A DNA stretch of 64,000 nucleotides from Pseudocitrobacter corydidari (GCF_021172065.1 NZ_CP087880.1:2828583-2892582); one strand, 5' to 3'. Shown: positions 16,201 through 26,481, counted from the first letter of the stretch. Made by a program: numbers and translations. Notes: generated by a model not told the origin, from the letters alone.

Positions 16201-16761
16201 ATGAAGAAGGTCGAACCAGTCAGAGACAAAGAGAAGATCGCAGAGGTTGAAAGACTACTGCGTCAGAATAACAGCAACGCTATCTACGGTGATTTGTGGG
16301 TGTTCCTGAATCAGACTGCGGCGCGTATTGGTGACGCTCTCAAGTTGCGTTATACCGACTTTAAACACATCGAAGGAAACGTGTTGAACCTGAAGGAACA
16401 GAAGACAGGGAAAATCCGCTCGATCATGCTGACTGCCAAAGCGCTTGAACTGGTAGCACAACGCCGTGCTGATAATCCTGGTCATGAATACCTGTTCGAA
16501 GTGGACAGCAACCGGGCCAAAGGAAAACCGATCAGCCGGGTGACGGTCTCAGCCAAATTCAAAGAAGCCGGGGATATGCTCAATTTGCACATTGCGGCGC
16601 ACAGTCCACGCAAGAACCTTGGCTATCACGCCATAAAACGTGGGGTAAGTCTGCCGACGCTCACGAAGCTGTACGGGCATTCATCGCAGGCGGTCACGCT
16701 GGCGTATTGTGGGATCATGGATAAGGATGTTGAAGACGTATTCCAGGCAATCGATTATTAA
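16201..16761 (+). CDS. Compact tyrosine recombinase, resolvase-like
   Basis: 186 residues with GGAG/GAGG before the ATG. It is essentially a catalytic domain alone: Arg in AARIGDALKL, Lys in KTGKIR, His-x-x-Arg in HSPRKN, His in YGHSS and Tyr in TLAYCG. It lacks the arm-binding domain expected of an integrase. Short recombinases of this kind are common on plasmids, where they resolve multimers or invert DNA. Being 11 kb from the element's proper integrase, at the opposite end, it is more likely a resolution or inversion enzyme than the island integrase. The repeats at 15812-15911 are candidate sites. Confidence 0.88.
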   Translation: MKKVEPVRDKEKIAEVERLLRQNNSNAIYGDLWVFLNQTAARIGDALKLRYTDFKHIEGNVLNLKEQKTGKIRSIMLTAKALELVAQRRADNPGHEYLFEVDSNRAKGKPISRVTVSAKFKEAGDMLNLHIAAHSPRKNLGYHAIKRGVSLPTLTKLYGHSSQAVTLAYCGIMDKDVEDVFQAIDY

Positions 16762-16816
16762 CGACCGTTTACGGTTTTGCTTCGCAAATCGCAAGGCGAC
16801 CATTGAGGGTGCAACT

Positions 16817-17026
16817 ATGAAGAAAGTTTTACTATGTGTTGTGGCACTGCTGCCGTTGGCGGCTCAAGCAGGAAAAATCACCATGAGCAACCCCGACGAA
16901 CAAGAGTTACAGGGCGGAAAACGGCTTTGTACTTACGAAAACAGCATTTACTTGTTCACGCTGGTGACGCATTCGCAGTCCTGCCCGTATTCGAAGACGT
17001 TCTCAACCTGGGACAACGAAAAGTAG
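16817..17026 (+). CDS. Small secreted protein, unknown
   Basis: 69 residues from the ATG at 16817 (GAGGG upstream). MKKVLLCVVALLPLAAQA is a clear Sec signal peptide with an AQA cleavage site, leaving about 51 residues with two Cys (RLCTYEN, SQSCPYS) that could form a disulfide. Resembles small periplasmic plasmid proteins in style; no family recognised. Lies 55 bases after the recombinase gene and may share its transcript. Confidence 0.65.
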   Translation: MKKVLLCVVALLPLAAQAGKITMSNPDEQELQGGKRLCTYENSIYLFTLVTHSQSCPYSKTFSTWDNEK

Positions 17027-17065
17027 CCAGTCAATAATATGACTGGCTGGACTATCTACAGAAAG

Positions 17066-17749
17066 TTAACCTTCTGCCTCTAACGGTTCATAATCGCGCC
17101 AAGACTCATCAGGCCATATAAAACATTCAGTGCTATCATCTAATAACACTAGGCCAGCACGACCTGCCTTTGCAAAAATGAACTTACCTTTAACATTTAA
17201 GGTATGTCCGTTATACATCCGATCCCCCTCAGGATCGTATTCGCCTGAGAGCGTACCAGTATCTGCAATTGACCATTCATCAACTGAAGTCCAGAGATTG
17301 CCACTGGTTTCAAGCTTATAATCCATGTCAGGGAGGTAGTCGAAGTAAGCGTTACTCTCATCCATCGCCCCTGATTCTCCTGCTTCTTGATATATTGCTT
17401 CTTCGAGCAGTTCCCGAACCTTATCATCATAAAAATCCTCTACGGACTCAAATACGGGTACAGGCATCCCTGACTTTAGTTCCAAGACACAAATGCGGAA
17501 AATTTCATTGGTGAGAAGAAACTTACTCGCTCTTTCTGTACCCATCGGTAGATTCAGCACCACAAATTCAGCATCAGAGAATTCATATTCTTGTGAGGCG
17601 TCTTTTCCTTCCTGGATGAGTGCCGCATGACTGGCATACCCTAAAAGAGCAGCAATCACCTCGTGAAGGTGAGAACGTTTCAACGTGGTATTACTGACTT
17701 CAGGATGTTGGGAAATGTTGTAGCAGATAGATTGGATAGCAGCATTCAT
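17066..17749 (-). CDS. Unknown cytoplasmic protein of mobile elements
   Basis: 227 residues from the ATG at 17749, chosen because GGAGTGG is well placed before it, whereas the ATG at 17788 has no ribosome-binding site. An N-terminal helical segment (LHEVIAALLGYASHAALIQEG) resembles a motif common in plasmid- and integron-borne hypothetical proteins; the C-terminal third is beta-rich and acidic (GKFIFAKAGRAGLVLLDDST). No catalytic motif, signal peptide or membrane segment. Convergent with the secreted-protein gene. Confidence 0.6.
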   Translation of the reverse strand: MNAAIQSICYNISQHPEVSNTTLKRSHLHEVIAALLGYASHAALIQEGKDASQEYEFSDAEFVVLNLPMGTERASKFLLTNEIFRICVLELKSGMPVPVFESVEDFYDDKVRELLEEAIYQEAGESGAMDESNAYFDYLPDMDYKLETSGNLWTSVDEWSIADTGTLSGEYDPEGDRMYNGHTLNVKGKFIFAKAGRAGLVLLDDSTECFIWPDESWRDYEPLEAEG

Positions 17750-18470
17750 GATAAACCACTCCGGCGTATCAGATCTCTTGGCAATCATTTAAGGTTTGGT
17801 ATTGGACATTTTGTTACCCTCAACCATTTGCCAGATCCGACACTATGAAGAAGGTTTAAAATCAATGTGGGGGTACTGCTACCTTTTTTAAGCTGCCCAA
17901 AACTTAGGCGGGTGCCTAAGTTCACTATACCGCCTAAGAAATAAAATGCAATAGAAGCCATAAAGCCCCGTTAGTGGTACAAGCAACAAGCGGAGCGTAG
18001 CGACTTCATCAGGACAACCTAGTTGGTTTCGCTTTGCGAAAGTCACCAGTGACCAAATCAGATTGTCAGAGAGATCACACCTTATCAGGGTGCTCGTGTA
18101 CCTTTCGGAGCGTGAGCGAAGCGCTGGCAGAGCCTGCATGTCGTGTGCAGGTACGTTTACCACTATTCACCTGTTTACGTGGCTCATACGGCCACACATC
18201 GGGCTTAAATGCGTGTGATCAATCTGTTTCGGGAGGATTTAGAGACGTTGGCAGCGTCGTCAGCTTCGAGTTGATAGCGGTTCGTGTGGACTGTTCACGC
18301 TTTGTACCTGTTCGAGCTTTACAACTACAGGCCGCTACGTGCTAACATCCCTTAATAGCCACTGTTAACCATAGCGGCAACTGTTGGTCATAGAATCCCT
18401 TAAAAAAAGGTTGTACCTTGAGAGCGAAAATCGTCTTAAGTTATTGTTTTTAAAGGATTTTGTTGTGTGA
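17750..18470. other. 720-base gene-poor right end of the second island
   Basis: No ORF with supporting features. Contains AGCGGAGCG-type GC motifs near 17990, as in the zone at 14.7-14.9 kb, and a segment at 18124-18150 similar to 15929-15957 (both start CTGGCAGAGCC). These shared non-coding motifs suggest related control or recombination sites at both places. The last 60 bases before thrW are AT-rich. Confidence 0.5.
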
Positions 18471-18504
18471 GTGCCGATAATAGGAGTCGAACCTACGACC
18501 TTCG
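18471..18504. repeat. 34-bp att direct repeat in the 3' end of thrW
   Basis: Identical to 4635-4668. It covers the T arm, variable loop and 3' acceptor strand of thrW plus one downstream base. Marks the right junction of the second island. Confidence 0.92.
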
Positions 18505-18544
18505 CATTACGAATGCGCTGCTCTACCAACTGAGCTATATCGGC
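18472..18544 (-). tRNA. thrW: tRNA-Thr (anticodon CGT)
   Basis: A 73-nucleotide cloverleaf with acceptor GCCGATA/TATCGGC, D loop AGTTGGTAGA, anticodon loop TTCGTAA and T loop GTTCGAC. It lies next to proA, as thrW does in E. coli, where prophage CP4-6 also inserts. The 3' CCA is not encoded here: the bases after A73 read CTC, supplied by the integrated element. The tRNA therefore needs CCA addition by the nucleotidyltransferase. CCA is present at the other att copy (4633-4635). Confidence 0.95.
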
Positions 18545-18660
18545 CCTGAAACAGGACGTGTTCACGAGTGCGAATCACGGTGGACAAGGTTAAAACTAAC
18601 CGGGCGATGCGTCAATGGCCTTGAGAATCAAATGGCTACTTTTGCATCACCCGGCGTTAA

Positions 18661-19914
18661 TTAGGCACGAATGGTATCGTCACCGAAGCCAACCCACTTA
18701 TAGGTGGTCAGCGCTTCGAGGCCCATTGGGCCGCGCGCGTGCAGTTTTTGCGTGCTGACGGCCACTTCTGCGCCCAGGCCGAACTGACCGCCGTCGGTGA
18801 AGCGCGTGGAGGCGTTCACGTAGACTGCCGAGGAGTCGACCTCGTTGACGAAGCGGTTGGCGTTGCTCAGGGTGCGCGTCAGGATGGCGTCGGAGTGCTG
18901 AGTGCCATGCTCGCGGATGTGGGCGATGGCGTCGTCCAGGCCAGCCACTACCTTCACGTTAAGATCCAGCGACAGAAATTCGTTATCGAACTCTTCCGCT
19001 TTTACCGCCACTACCTGTGCCGGGCCCGCTTTTAACAGCGCCATAGCGTTGTCTGCCGCGTGTAGCGTCACACCGCTCTGCGCCATCTGCTTGCTCAGCG
19101 CGGGCAGAAAACGTTCCGCGATATTCTGATTCACCAGCAGCGTTTCCACCGTGTTACAGGTGCTCGGACGCTGGGTTTTAGCGTTAACGATGATTTTCAG
19201 CGCTGGTTCAATTTCAGCCGTGTCATCCACATAGATATGACACACGCCAATCCCGCCGGTGATCACCGGGATCGTCGATTGTTCGCGGCACAGTTTATGC
19301 AGACCCGCGCCGCCGCGTGGGATCAGCATATCGATGTATTTATCCATGCGCAGCATTTCGCTGACCAGCGCGCGATCCGGGTTGTCGATCGCCTGAACAG
19401 CGCCCGCCGGTAAGCCGCACTCCTGCAATGCTTTTTGGATGACCTTCACCGTGGCGGCGTTGGTGCGATGCGTCTCTTTTCCACCGCGCAGAATCGCCGC
19501 GTTGCCGGTTTTCAGGCACAGGCTGGCGACGTCAACGGTGACGTTCGGGCGCGCTTCATAAATCACGCCAATCACGCCGAGCGGGACGCGGCGACGCTCG
19601 ATGCGCAGGCCGCTGTCGAGCAGCCCGCCGTCAATCACCTGCCCTACCGGATCGGCAAGCGTGCAAACCTGGCGCACATCGCTGGCGATGGCGGAGAGAC
19701 GCGCCGGGGTAAGTGCCAGCCTGTCGAGCATCGCGTCGCTCAGGCCGTTGGCGCGCGCGTCAGCCAGATCCTGCTGGTTAGCGTCGAGGATCTCTGCGCT
19801 GTATGTTTCCATATAATCAGCAATTTTTTCCAGAGCCTGATTCTTTTCACGGCTCGATAGCTGCGCCAGCCTATAAGAAGCCTGTTTGGCAGCAATGCCC
19901 ATTTGTTCGAGCAT
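18661..19914 (-). CDS. proA: Gamma-glutamyl phosphate reductase
   Basis: 417 residues, full length. Reduces glutamyl-5-phosphate with NADPH to glutamate-5-semialdehyde, second step of proline synthesis in the cytoplasm. Aldehyde dehydrogenase fold; catalytic Cys in RPSTCNTVE near residue 255 and the IPRGGAGL motif are visible. Second gene of the proBA operon, 10 bases after proB, and followed by thrW at the island junction. The insertion did not touch the gene. Confidence 0.98.
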   Translation of the reverse strand: MLEQMGIAAKQASYRLAQLSSREKNQALEKIADYMETYSAEILDANQQDLADARANGLSDAMLDRLALTPARLSAIASDVRQVCTLADPVGQVIDGGLLDSGLRIERRRVPLGVIGVIYEARPNVTVDVASLCLKTGNAAILRGGKETHRTNAATVKVIQKALQECGLPAGAVQAIDNPDRALVSEMLRMDKYIDMLIPRGGAGLHKLCREQSTIPVITGGIGVCHIYVDDTAEIEPALKIIVNAKTQRPSTCNTVETLLVNQNIAERFLPALSKQMAQSGVTLHAADNAMALLKAGPAQVVAVKAEEFDNEFLSLDLNVKVVAGLDDAIAHIREHGTQHSDAILTRTLSNANRFVNEVDSSAVYVNASTRFTDGGQFGLGAEVAVSTQKLHARGPMGLEALTTYKWVGFGDDTIRA

Positions 19915-19924
19915 GGTGAACTCC

Positions 19925-21028
19925 TTAGCGGGTGATCATATCGTCACGATGGACGGCAACCGGGCCGTACTCATAGCCGAGAATAGCATCGATTTGCTGT
20001 GAGTGGTGTCCGGCAATAAGACGCAGCGCGTCGCTGTTGTAGCGGCTAACGCCGTGCGCGATATCCCGTCCTTCAAGACTGCGAATACGGATCACTTCAC
20101 CACGAGAGAAGTTACCGGTCACGTTTTTAATGCCTTTTGGAAGTAATGAACTTCCGCGTTCCAGAATAGCGGAGGTTGCGCCTTCATCGACGGTAATTTC
20201 GCCTGCCGGCGGTGCGCCGAAGATCCAGCGTTTGCGGTTCTCCAGCGGCGTGTCCTGCGCGTGGAAGCGCGTACCGACGGAGACTTCCGCCATTACGTCG
20301 CCAATCACGCCCTGGCGACTGCCTGCGGCGATAATGGTTTCGATACCGGCGCGGCAGGCGACATCGGCGGCCTGCAATTTGGTGCCCATCCCGCCCGTGC
20401 CGAGGCCAGAGACGCTGTCGCCCGCGACGGCGCGCAGCGCATCATCGATGCCGTGCACGTCGGTAATCAGTTTGGCATCCGGATTGCTGCGCGGGTCGGC
20501 GGTGAAGAGGCCCTGTTGATCGGTCAGCAGCAGCAGTTTGTCGGCACCGGCCAGAATCGCCGCCAGCGCAGACAGGTTGTCGTTATCGCCGACTTTAATT
20601 TCAGCAGTGGCGACCGCATCGTTCTCGTTAATCACCGGTACGATATTGTTATCGAGCAGCGCGCGCAGGGTGTCACGCGCGTTAAGGAAGCGTTCCCGGT
20701 CTTCCATATCCGCGCGGGTGAGCAGCATCTGCCCGACGTGAATGCCGTAAATAGAGAACAGTTGTTCCCACAATTGAATGAGGCGGCTCTGGCCAACAGC
20801 GGCCAACAGTTGTTTTGAAGCGATAGTCGCGGGCAGTTCAGGGTAACCCAGATGCTCGCGCCCGGCGGCAATTGCCCCTGACGTTACAATGACAATTCGA
20901 TGCCCGGCCGCGTGAAGCTGAGCACACTGGCGAACCAGTTCAACGATATGCGCGCGATTCAGGCGGCGCGATCCGCCCGTTAAAACACTGGTGCCCAGTT
21001 TGACCACCAGCGTCTGACTATCACTCAT
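19925..21028 (-). CDS. proB: Glutamate 5-kinase
   Basis: 367 residues. Phosphorylates glutamate with ATP, the committed and proline-inhibited step of proline synthesis. Amino-acid kinase domain about residues 1-260 ([33 protein letters not shown]) and a C-terminal PUA domain about 275-355. First gene of proBA; the product forms a complex with ProA that protects the labile intermediate. The 300-base interval to divergent phoE holds both promoters. Confidence 0.98.
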   Translation of the reverse strand: MSDSQTLVVKLGTSVLTGGSRRLNRAHIVELVRQCAQLHAAGHRIVIVTSGAIAAGREHLGYPELPATIASKQLLAAVGQSRLIQLWEQLFSIYGIHVGQMLLTRADMEDRERFLNARDTLRALLDNNIVPVINENDAVATAEIKVGDNDNLSALAAILAGADKLLLLTDQQGLFTADPRSNPDAKLITDVHGIDDALRAVAGDSVSGLGTGGMGTKLQAADVACRAGIETIIAAGSRQGVIGDVMAEVSVGTRFHAQDTPLENRKRWIFGAPPAGEITVDEGATSAILERGSSLLPKGIKNVTGNFSRGEVIRIRSLEGRDIAHGVSRYNSDALRLIAGHHSQQIDAILGYEYGPVAVHRDDMITR

Positions 21029-21225
21029 GATTCTCTGCCGTTAAAAGTGAAAAAATGAAACCAAACTCACGTTTTATCAGGAGTCAGCCCGCTTGCCAAC
21101 AGGCAGCGCGGAAAGCGAGGGATTTTATTGCGCGCGATCAGTAAGCTTAACCGCACGTTTTGACGCTTTTATGACAAATCTAATTAACGGCACTTTTTTA
21201 ATATAATTCTGACATTCCCCTGACA

Positions 21226-21243
21226 TTGTCATAAATCTTTCAT
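21226..21243 (+). promoter_or_regulatory. Pho box (PhoB site) of phoE
   Basis: TTGTCATAAATCTTTCAT matches 16 of 18 positions of the PhoB consensus (two direct repeats of CTGTCAT type with a 4-base A/T spacer). Located 83 bases before the phoE start codon, where it would replace the -35 element. Confidence 0.8.
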
Positions 21244-21326
21244 TGAGAAACGTTACAACCCTTCCTGTTTTTTCATCTGGATACATTTTTATAAATTTTG
21301 TCTTATTAAAAAATCAGGAAAGGAAA

Positions 21327-22391
21327 ATGAAAAAAAGCACTCTGGCATTAATGATGATTAGCGCGTTAACCACCACTTCCGCAGTACAGGCGGCTGAGGT
21401 GTATAACAAGAATGGCAATAAACTGGATGTGTACGGCAAAGTAAAGGCCATGCATTATATCAGTGATTATGATAGCAAAGACGGTGACCAGACTTACGTG
21501 CGTTTCGGTATTAAAGGCGAAACGCAGATTAATGAAGATTTAACCGGCTATGGCCGCTGGGAATCTGAATTCTCCGGCAATAAAACCGAAAGCGATTCAA
21601 CACAAAAAACACGTCTGGCCTTTGCCGGTCTGAAATTGAAGAATTTCGGTTCTTTCGATTATGGTCGTAACCTGGGCGCGCTGTATGACGTTGAAGCCTG
21701 GACCGATATGTTCCCGGAGTTCGGCGGTGACTCCTCCGCGCAAACCGATAACTTTATGACCAAACGCGCCAGTGGCCTGGCGACCTATCGCAATACCGAT
21801 TTCTTCGGCGTGGTGGACGGTCTTGATTTAACCCTGCAATATCAGGGGAAAAACGAAAACCGCGATGTGAAGAAACAAAATGGCGACGGTTTTGGCACTT
21901 CACTTGCCTATGACTTTGGCGGCAGCGATTTCGCCATCAGCGGCGCATATACCTCTTCTGACCGTACGGCGGATCAGCAAAATGCAGCCCTTGCCCCGCG
22001 TGGTCAAGGTAATAAAGCGGAAGCCTGGGCTACAGGCTTGAAATATGACGCCAATAATATTTATCTGGCGACGTTCTATTCTGAAACCCGCAACATGACG
22101 CCAATTTCAGGTGGTTTTGCTAATAAAGCACAAAACTTTGAGGTCGTCGCACAGTATCAGTTCGATAACGGTTTCCGCCCATCGCTGGGCTATGTCTTAT
22201 CTAAAGGCAAAGATATTGAGAACATCGGTAGCGAAGACCTGGTGAATTATATTGACGTGGGTGCGACCTATTACTTCAACAAGAATATGTCCGCGTTTGT
22301 TGATTACCGCATCAACCAGCTGAAAAGCGATAATAAACTCGGTATTAACGACGATGATATCGTCGCGCTGGGGATGACTTACCAGTTCTGA
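21327..22391 (+). CDS. phoE: Phosphoporin PhoE, outer-membrane porin
   Basis: 354 residues from the ATG at 21327 (GGAAAGG upstream). A 22-residue signal peptide ends in VQA; mature AEVYNKNGN starts a 16-stranded beta barrel ending in the typical MTYQF. Forms anion-preferring trimers made under phosphate starvation. PhoE-specific blocks such as [18 protein letters not shown] are intact. The signal peptide differs from that of E. coli, but gene position between proB and crl and the Pho box confirm identity. Confidence 0.96.
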   Translation: MKKSTLALMMISALTTTSAVQAAEVYNKNGNKLDVYGKVKAMHYISDYDSKDGDQTYVRFGIKGETQINEDLTGYGRWESEFSGNKTESDSTQKTRLAFAGLKLKNFGSFDYGRNLGALYDVEAWTDMFPEFGGDSSAQTDNFMTKRASGLATYRNTDFFGVVDGLDLTLQYQGKNENRDVKKQNGDGFGTSLAYDFGGSDFAISGAYTSSDRTADQQNAALAPRGQGNKAEAWATGLKYDANNIYLATFYSETRNMTPISGGFANKAQNFEVVAQYQFDNGFRPSLGYVLSKGKDIENIGSEDLVNYIDVGATYYFNKNMSAFVDYRINQLKSDNKLGINDDDIVALGMTYQF

Positions 22392-22398
22392 TAAAAAG

Positions 22399-22418
22399 GC
22401 CCGCCTGGTAAGGTGGGC
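22399..22418 (+). terminator. Hairpin after phoE
   Basis: An 8-bp stem with one G-T pair and a 4-base loop, eight bases past the phoE stop codon. No strong T tract follows, so it may act as an mRNA end stabiliser. Confidence 0.4.
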
Positions 22419-22445
22419 TCAAATTGCTGACAACGTGCGCTTTGT

Positions 22446-22484
22446 TATTGCCGGATGCGGCATAAATGCCTTATCCGGCATAAT
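22446..22484. repeat. REP/BIME-like element between phoE and crl
   Basis: GCCGGATGCGGC and GCCTTATCCGGC arms in inverted order around a short AT loop, the familiar enterobacterial extragenic palindrome. Lies between two converging genes. Confidence 0.7.
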
Positions 22485-22493
22485 CTCATCGCG

Positions 22494-22895
22494 TTAAGCA
22501 GATAAACGCATCGGCTCGTCGTCAAAACCGTCTGCCGGTTCCAGCTTCAGGTCTAATGTTGCCAGTAACTCACGGGCGCGCTCGTGAAACCCGCGTAACG
22601 TTTGCTCTACGCGCTCATTAATTTCAGGATCGTTAATCGGCGTTGCCTGCCATTTGCCATCTTTATTGAACAGACCAAACTGGTAGCTGTAGGTGAAACG
22701 GTCTTCTTCCGCTTCCATTTCCATCCACCATCCCCAGAATTCTCGGCTTTCAGGCGCTGGCTTAACGTTCACACATACAGCAAGGCAATCGAAAAAGAAG
22801 CGGTTCTCTTCACACTGCTCCTCACGGATGTAAGGGCCTAACGCAGTGAGTTTTTTAATCAGTCTGCTCTTCGGGTGTCCACTTGGTAACGTCAT
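22494..22895 (-). CDS. crl: Sigma-S-binding factor Crl
   Basis: 133 residues, the standard length. Crl binds RpoS and promotes its assembly with RNA polymerase core, raising expression of curli and stationary-phase genes at low temperature. Family blocks [20 protein letters not shown] and [10 protein letters not shown] are present. Monocistronic between phoE (convergent) and frsA (same strand, 57 bases upstream end). Confidence 0.96.
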   Translation of the reverse strand: MTLPSGHPKSRLIKKLTALGPYIREEQCEENRFFFDCLAVCVNVKPAPESREFWGWWMEMEAEEDRFTYSYQFGLFNKDGKWQATPINDPEINERVEQTLRGFHERARELLATLDLKLEPADGFDDEPMRLSA

Positions 22896-22952
22896 TGCGA
22901 TCTCCTTTGGTGATGCAACTGTTTTACCAAATCAATAAAATTTAGCAATCTA

Positions 22953-24197
22953 TTAACTAAATCTATTATTGATCCACCCTGCAATTTCTTTCAGTGCTTT
23001 GTCGAAATTACGGTACACCGGGTTGAACGGCACGTTCAGAAGTTTACCCTCTGACGAGGAGGAAACGATAAGGCGTGACTCCTCTTCCGGGCTGAACGGA
23101 TCGTTGTTCCAGTAGCCGGAGAGCATCGGTGTGGGGCAACGGCGGCCCAGTAAACCCTGCGTTTTCAGTGAGTAACGATTGAGTTCGATACGCAGCGCTT
23201 CATCGGAGGCGTCATGCATACCGAGACGCGAAGCCAGCACATCAAGATACATTTCCGGCACCCGGCCCTGACGCAGCGGGTCGTTCAACAGGCAGTGCAC
23301 GATGGGGCCAAGGCAGGCCACGCCGCGCAGGCGCTGAGATTCGAGATACGCCAGGCGCACCGCCACGTTCGCGCCGAAGCGGAAACCAAACGCCGCAACG
23401 CGCGTGTGATCAACCCAGGGAATGTTCGGCAGTTCGCGCAGCACGTGCTGATGCAGATAGCTGGAGTCCTGGGTGAGTTTCCACTTCGATGAACCGCCAA
23501 TCGACGGCATATCCAGGGTGAGCATGGCAATACCCAGCGGTGCGAAGTAGTGTTCATATAAGCTGTAGTAATCAATTTGCAGGCCGTCGAGCCCGCCGCA
23601 CATCAGCACCGTCGGGAACGGGCCGTCGCCTTTTGGCATGTGCAGGAATGCGCTGACCGGCGATCCGCCCGGAATAGGAATTTCCAGCTCACGCATTTCA
23701 CCCGGCAGACGTTTAGCCGCTTCGGCGTAAGCGCGATTCGCCAGCACCTGCGCCTGTTCAGCGAGATCGTCGCCTTTCAGATGCGGATAAGCCGCAATGC
23801 TGTAGAGATTGGACGCATGCAGCCAGTGGCGGCCGCTGAGCAGCGGGTCATCTTCCTGTGTCGCTTTTTGCTGCCACTGCATCGCCTGAGTTGACCACTC
23901 GTAGATCCAGTTGCCGCCGCGATAGCCGACCACCGTGTCGAGCATGCCTTCGTCGGTGCGCTCGGCCTGGCTCATCACGATACGCGCCTGCACATCCAGA
24001 ATTTCCTGCGGCGAGATACCGCGCCAGATCCACATCAGACGGTTAATCATACGATACCAGTGCGGGACGGTTTTACCGTCAAGCGCAGACTGCACCGCAG
24101 GATCGCTCCCCGGGTTAAATCGACGCACCAGCGTGGAGGTTTCAGGGTGTTTGAAACGCGGTTTGAACAGGGTTTCGCTAAGATTCGCCTCTGACAT
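22953..24197 (-). CDS. frsA: Esterase FrsA
   Basis: 414 residues, alpha/beta-hydrolase (DUF1100) family. Known to interact with enzyme IIA-Glc in E. coli and to affect the fermentation/respiration balance. The hydrolase core is visible at [16 protein letters not shown] and [17 protein letters not shown]; the G-x-R-F-G-A segment occupies the place of a nucleophile elbow without a classical Ser, a known feature of FrsA. Same strand as gpt, separated by the gpt terminator. Confidence 0.95.
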   Translation of the reverse strand: MSEANLSETLFKPRFKHPETSTLVRRFNPGSDPAVQSALDGKTVPHWYRMINRLMWIWRGISPQEILDVQARIVMSQAERTDEGMLDTVVGYRGGNWIYEWSTQAMQWQQKATQEDDPLLSGRHWLHASNLYSIAAYPHLKGDDLAEQAQVLANRAYAEAAKRLPGEMRELEIPIPGGSPVSAFLHMPKGDGPFPTVLMCGGLDGLQIDYYSLYEHYFAPLGIAMLTLDMPSIGGSSKWKLTQDSSYLHQHVLRELPNIPWVDHTRVAAFGFRFGANVAVRLAYLESQRLRGVACLGPIVHCLLNDPLRQGRVPEMYLDVLASRLGMHDASDEALRIELNRYSLKTQGLLGRRCPTPMLSGYWNNDPFSPEEESRLIVSSSSEGKLLNVPFNPVYRNFDKALKEIAGWINNRFS

Positions 24198-24251
24198 CGC
24201 ATGATCTCCATGAATACGAGCTTTAGACTATTGTAACGCGCCGGACAGCAA

Positions 24252-24281
24252 AAAAAACAACGCCCGGCATTGCCGGGCGCT
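24252..24281 (-). terminator. Rho-independent terminator of gpt
   Basis: GCGCCCGGCA / TGCCGGGCG hairpin followed on the minus strand by an eight-base T run. Lies 23 bases past the gpt stop. Confidence 0.85.
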
Positions 24282-24303
24282 GGAATCGCATTTATTGCGG
24301 GAA

Positions 24304-24762
24304 TTAACGGCCAGCGATAGGCGGTACGAAGACCACGCCCATATCCCACGGCTGTTCAATCCAGGTATCCTGCGGGATATCAATCACATAATCGTCAACC
24401 AGCGGGCGACCAGCCGGTTTTGCGAAGATAGTGACGAAGTGAGCTTTAGGATACATTTCGCGGATAGCCACTGCGGTGCCGCCGGTATCAACCAGATCGT
24501 CGATCACGATAAAGCCTTCACCGTCGCCTTCAGCGCGTTTCAGGACGGTCAGCTCACGCTGGTTGTCGTGGTCGTAGCTGGAGATGCAAACGGTATCAAC
24601 ATGACGAATGCCCAGTTCACGTGCCAGCAAAGCGCCTGGTACCAGACCCCCACGGCTAACGGCAATGATGCCTTTCCACTGTTCAACAGGTAACAGACGG
24701 CTTGCCAGTTTGCGGGCGTGAATCTGCAACATGTCCCAGGTGACGACGTATTTTTCGCTCAT
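24304..24762 (-). CDS. gpt: Xanthine-guanine phosphoribosyltransferase
   Basis: 152 residues, full length. Converts guanine, xanthine and, weakly, hypoxanthine with PRPP to nucleotides for purine salvage. The PRPP-binding motif [14 protein letters not shown] lies near residues 85-98. Divergent from pepD with about 250 bases between the start codons, where both promoters must lie. Confidence 0.97.
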   Translation of the reverse strand: MSEKYVVTWDMLQIHARKLASRLLPVEQWKGIIAVSRGGLVPGALLARELGIRHVDTVCISSYDHDNQRELTVLKRAEGDGEGFIVIDDLVDTGGTAVAIREMYPKAHFVTIFAKPAGRPLVDDYVIDIPQDTWIEQPWDMGVVFVPPIAGR

Positions 24763-25015
24763 GTGAAAATATCCCAGCCTGTGTTATACGGCTTAAAAAG
24801 TGTTCAAGGGGGAAATAGGTTGCGCGAGATTATAGAGATCTGACGCACTAAAAACCAGCCTTAAGGGCACTCTGCCCCTCTTTTTCCGTGGTTTGTTCTA
24901 CCAGAGAAGACAGAAAGTGGTATTCTCGACCCTATCTCGCAAGCGCAGCTTGTGGTGTCTGTTTCGCTATTTATTACTCTAATTCCAGATGCATAACGCC
25001 GTAAGGAGACTCATC

Positions 25016-26473
25016 GTGTCGGAACTGTCTCAACTCTCCCCGCAACCGCTGTGGGATATTTTTGCCAAAATTTGTTCTATTCCTCACCCGTCTTATCACG
25101 AAGAGCAACTGGCTGAACACATCATCGGCTGGGCGAAAGAAAAAGGTTTCCATACGGAACGCGACGAAGTCGGTAACATTCTGATTCGTAAAGGCGCAAC
25201 CGCCGGAATGGAAAACCGCAAACCGGTCGTTCTGCAGGCGCACCTCGATATGGTGCCGCAGAAAAATAACGATACCGTTCATGACTTCACCAAAGATCCT
25301 ATCCAGCCGTATATCGATGGCGAGTGGGTAAAAGCACGCGGCACCACGCTGGGCGCCGACAACGGTATCGGTATGGCTTCCGCGCTGGCGGTACTGGCTG
25401 ACGATAACGTTGAGCACGGCCCGCTGGAAGTGCTGCTGACCATGACCGAAGAAGCGGGCATGGACGGTGCGTTCGGCCTGAAAGCCAACTGGCTGCAGGC
25501 GGATATCCTGATTAACACCGACTCTGAAGAAGAGGGTGAAATCTATATGGGTTGCGCGGGCGGTATCGATTTTACGTCCAATCTGCACCTCGATCGCGAA
25601 GCCATTCCGGCGGGCTTCCAGAGCTTTAAGCTGACGCTGAAAGGCCTGAAAGGCGGCCACTCCGGTGGCGAAATCCACGTCGGCCTGGGCAACGCCAACA
25701 AACTGCTGGTACGTTTCCTGGCAGGGCACGCGGAAGAGCTGGATCTACGACTGGTAGACTTCAACGGCGGTACGCTGCGTAACGCCATTCCGCGTGAAGC
25801 GTTCTCTACCGTTGCTGTGGCGGCGGATAAAGTAGAATCGCTGAAGGCGCTGGTAGGCCAGTATCAGGATATCCTGAAAAACGAACTGGCTGAGAAAGAG
25901 AAGAACCTGACCGTGCTGCTGGAGTCCGTCAGCAATGATAAAGCCGCGCTGACCGCACAGTCTCGCGATGCTTTCGTTCGCCTGCTGAACGCCACGCCGA
26001 ACGGGGTGATCCGCAACTCTGACGTGGCAAAAGGCGTGGTTGAAACCTCCCTGAACGTCGGCGTTGTGACCATGACTGACGACAACGTGGAAATCCACTG
26101 CCTGATTCGTTCGCTTATCGACACCGGTAAAGAGTACGTGGTCAGCATGCTGGATTCACTGGGTAAACTGGCTGGCGCGAAAACCGAAGCCAAAGGCAGC
26201 TACCCAGGCTGGCAGCCGGACGCAAACTCTCCGGTGATGCATCTGGTGCGTGAAACCTATCAGCGTCTGTTCAACAAGACGCCGAACATTCAGGTTATCC
26301 ACGCAGGTCTGGAGTGCGGTCTGTTCAAAAAACCGTATCCGGAAATGGACATGGTCTCCATCGGGCCAACCATTACGGGCCCGCACTCCCCGGATGAGCA
26401 GGTTCATATCGAAAGCGTGGGCCACTACTGGACGCTGCTGACTGAACTGCTGAAAGCCATTCCGGCGAAGTAA
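25016..26473 (+). CDS. pepD: Aminoacyl-histidine dipeptidase (peptidase D)
   Basis: 485 residues from GTG at 25016, with TAAGGAG nine bases upstream; the longer frame from 24989 has no such site and E. coli PepD begins at the same motif SELSQLSPQ. Cytosolic M20-family di-zinc peptidase that hydrolyses carnosine and other dipeptides. Metal ligands and catalytic residues are in LQAHLDMVP, LGADNGIGM, TEEAGMDG, TDSEEEG and the late HAGLECG/GPHSPDE segments. Confidence 0.97.
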   Translation: MSELSQLSPQPLWDIFAKICSIPHPSYHEEQLAEHIIGWAKEKGFHTERDEVGNILIRKGATAGMENRKPVVLQAHLDMVPQKNNDTVHDFTKDPIQPYIDGEWVKARGTTLGADNGIGMASALAVLADDNVEHGPLEVLLTMTEEAGMDGAFGLKANWLQADILINTDSEEEGEIYMGCAGGIDFTSNLHLDREAIPAGFQSFKLTLKGLKGGHSGGEIHVGLGNANKLLVRFLAGHAEELDLRLVDFNGGTLRNAIPREAFSTVAVAADKVESLKALVGQYQDILKNELAEKEKNLTVLLESVSNDKAALTAQSRDAFVRLLNATPNGVIRNSDVAKGVVETSLNVGVVTMTDDNVEIHCLIRSLIDTGKEYVVSMLDSLGKLAGAKTEAKGSYPGWQPDANSPVMHLVRETYQRLFNKTPNIQVIHAGLECGLFKKPYPEMDMVSIGPTITGPHSPDEQVHIESVGHYWTLLTELLKAIPAK

Positions 26474-26481
26474 TATCCGTT

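Larger units (their letters stand above)
4669..18504. mobile_element. Second genomic island in thrW: satellite or integrated phage-plasmid-like element
   Basis: Bounded by direct repeats of the thrW 3' end at 4635-4668 and 18471-18504. It holds an integrase at the left end, DarT/NADAR-like pair, orphan capsid and decoration genes, XRE-ImmA regulator, a leftward operon of small DNA-binding and unknown proteins, iteron-like repeats and a small recombinase. No portal, terminase, tail, lysis or conjugation gene is visible, so it cannot be a complete prophage. The exact class (capsid-encoding satellite, integrated phage-plasmid or decayed composite) is inference. Confidence 0.75.
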
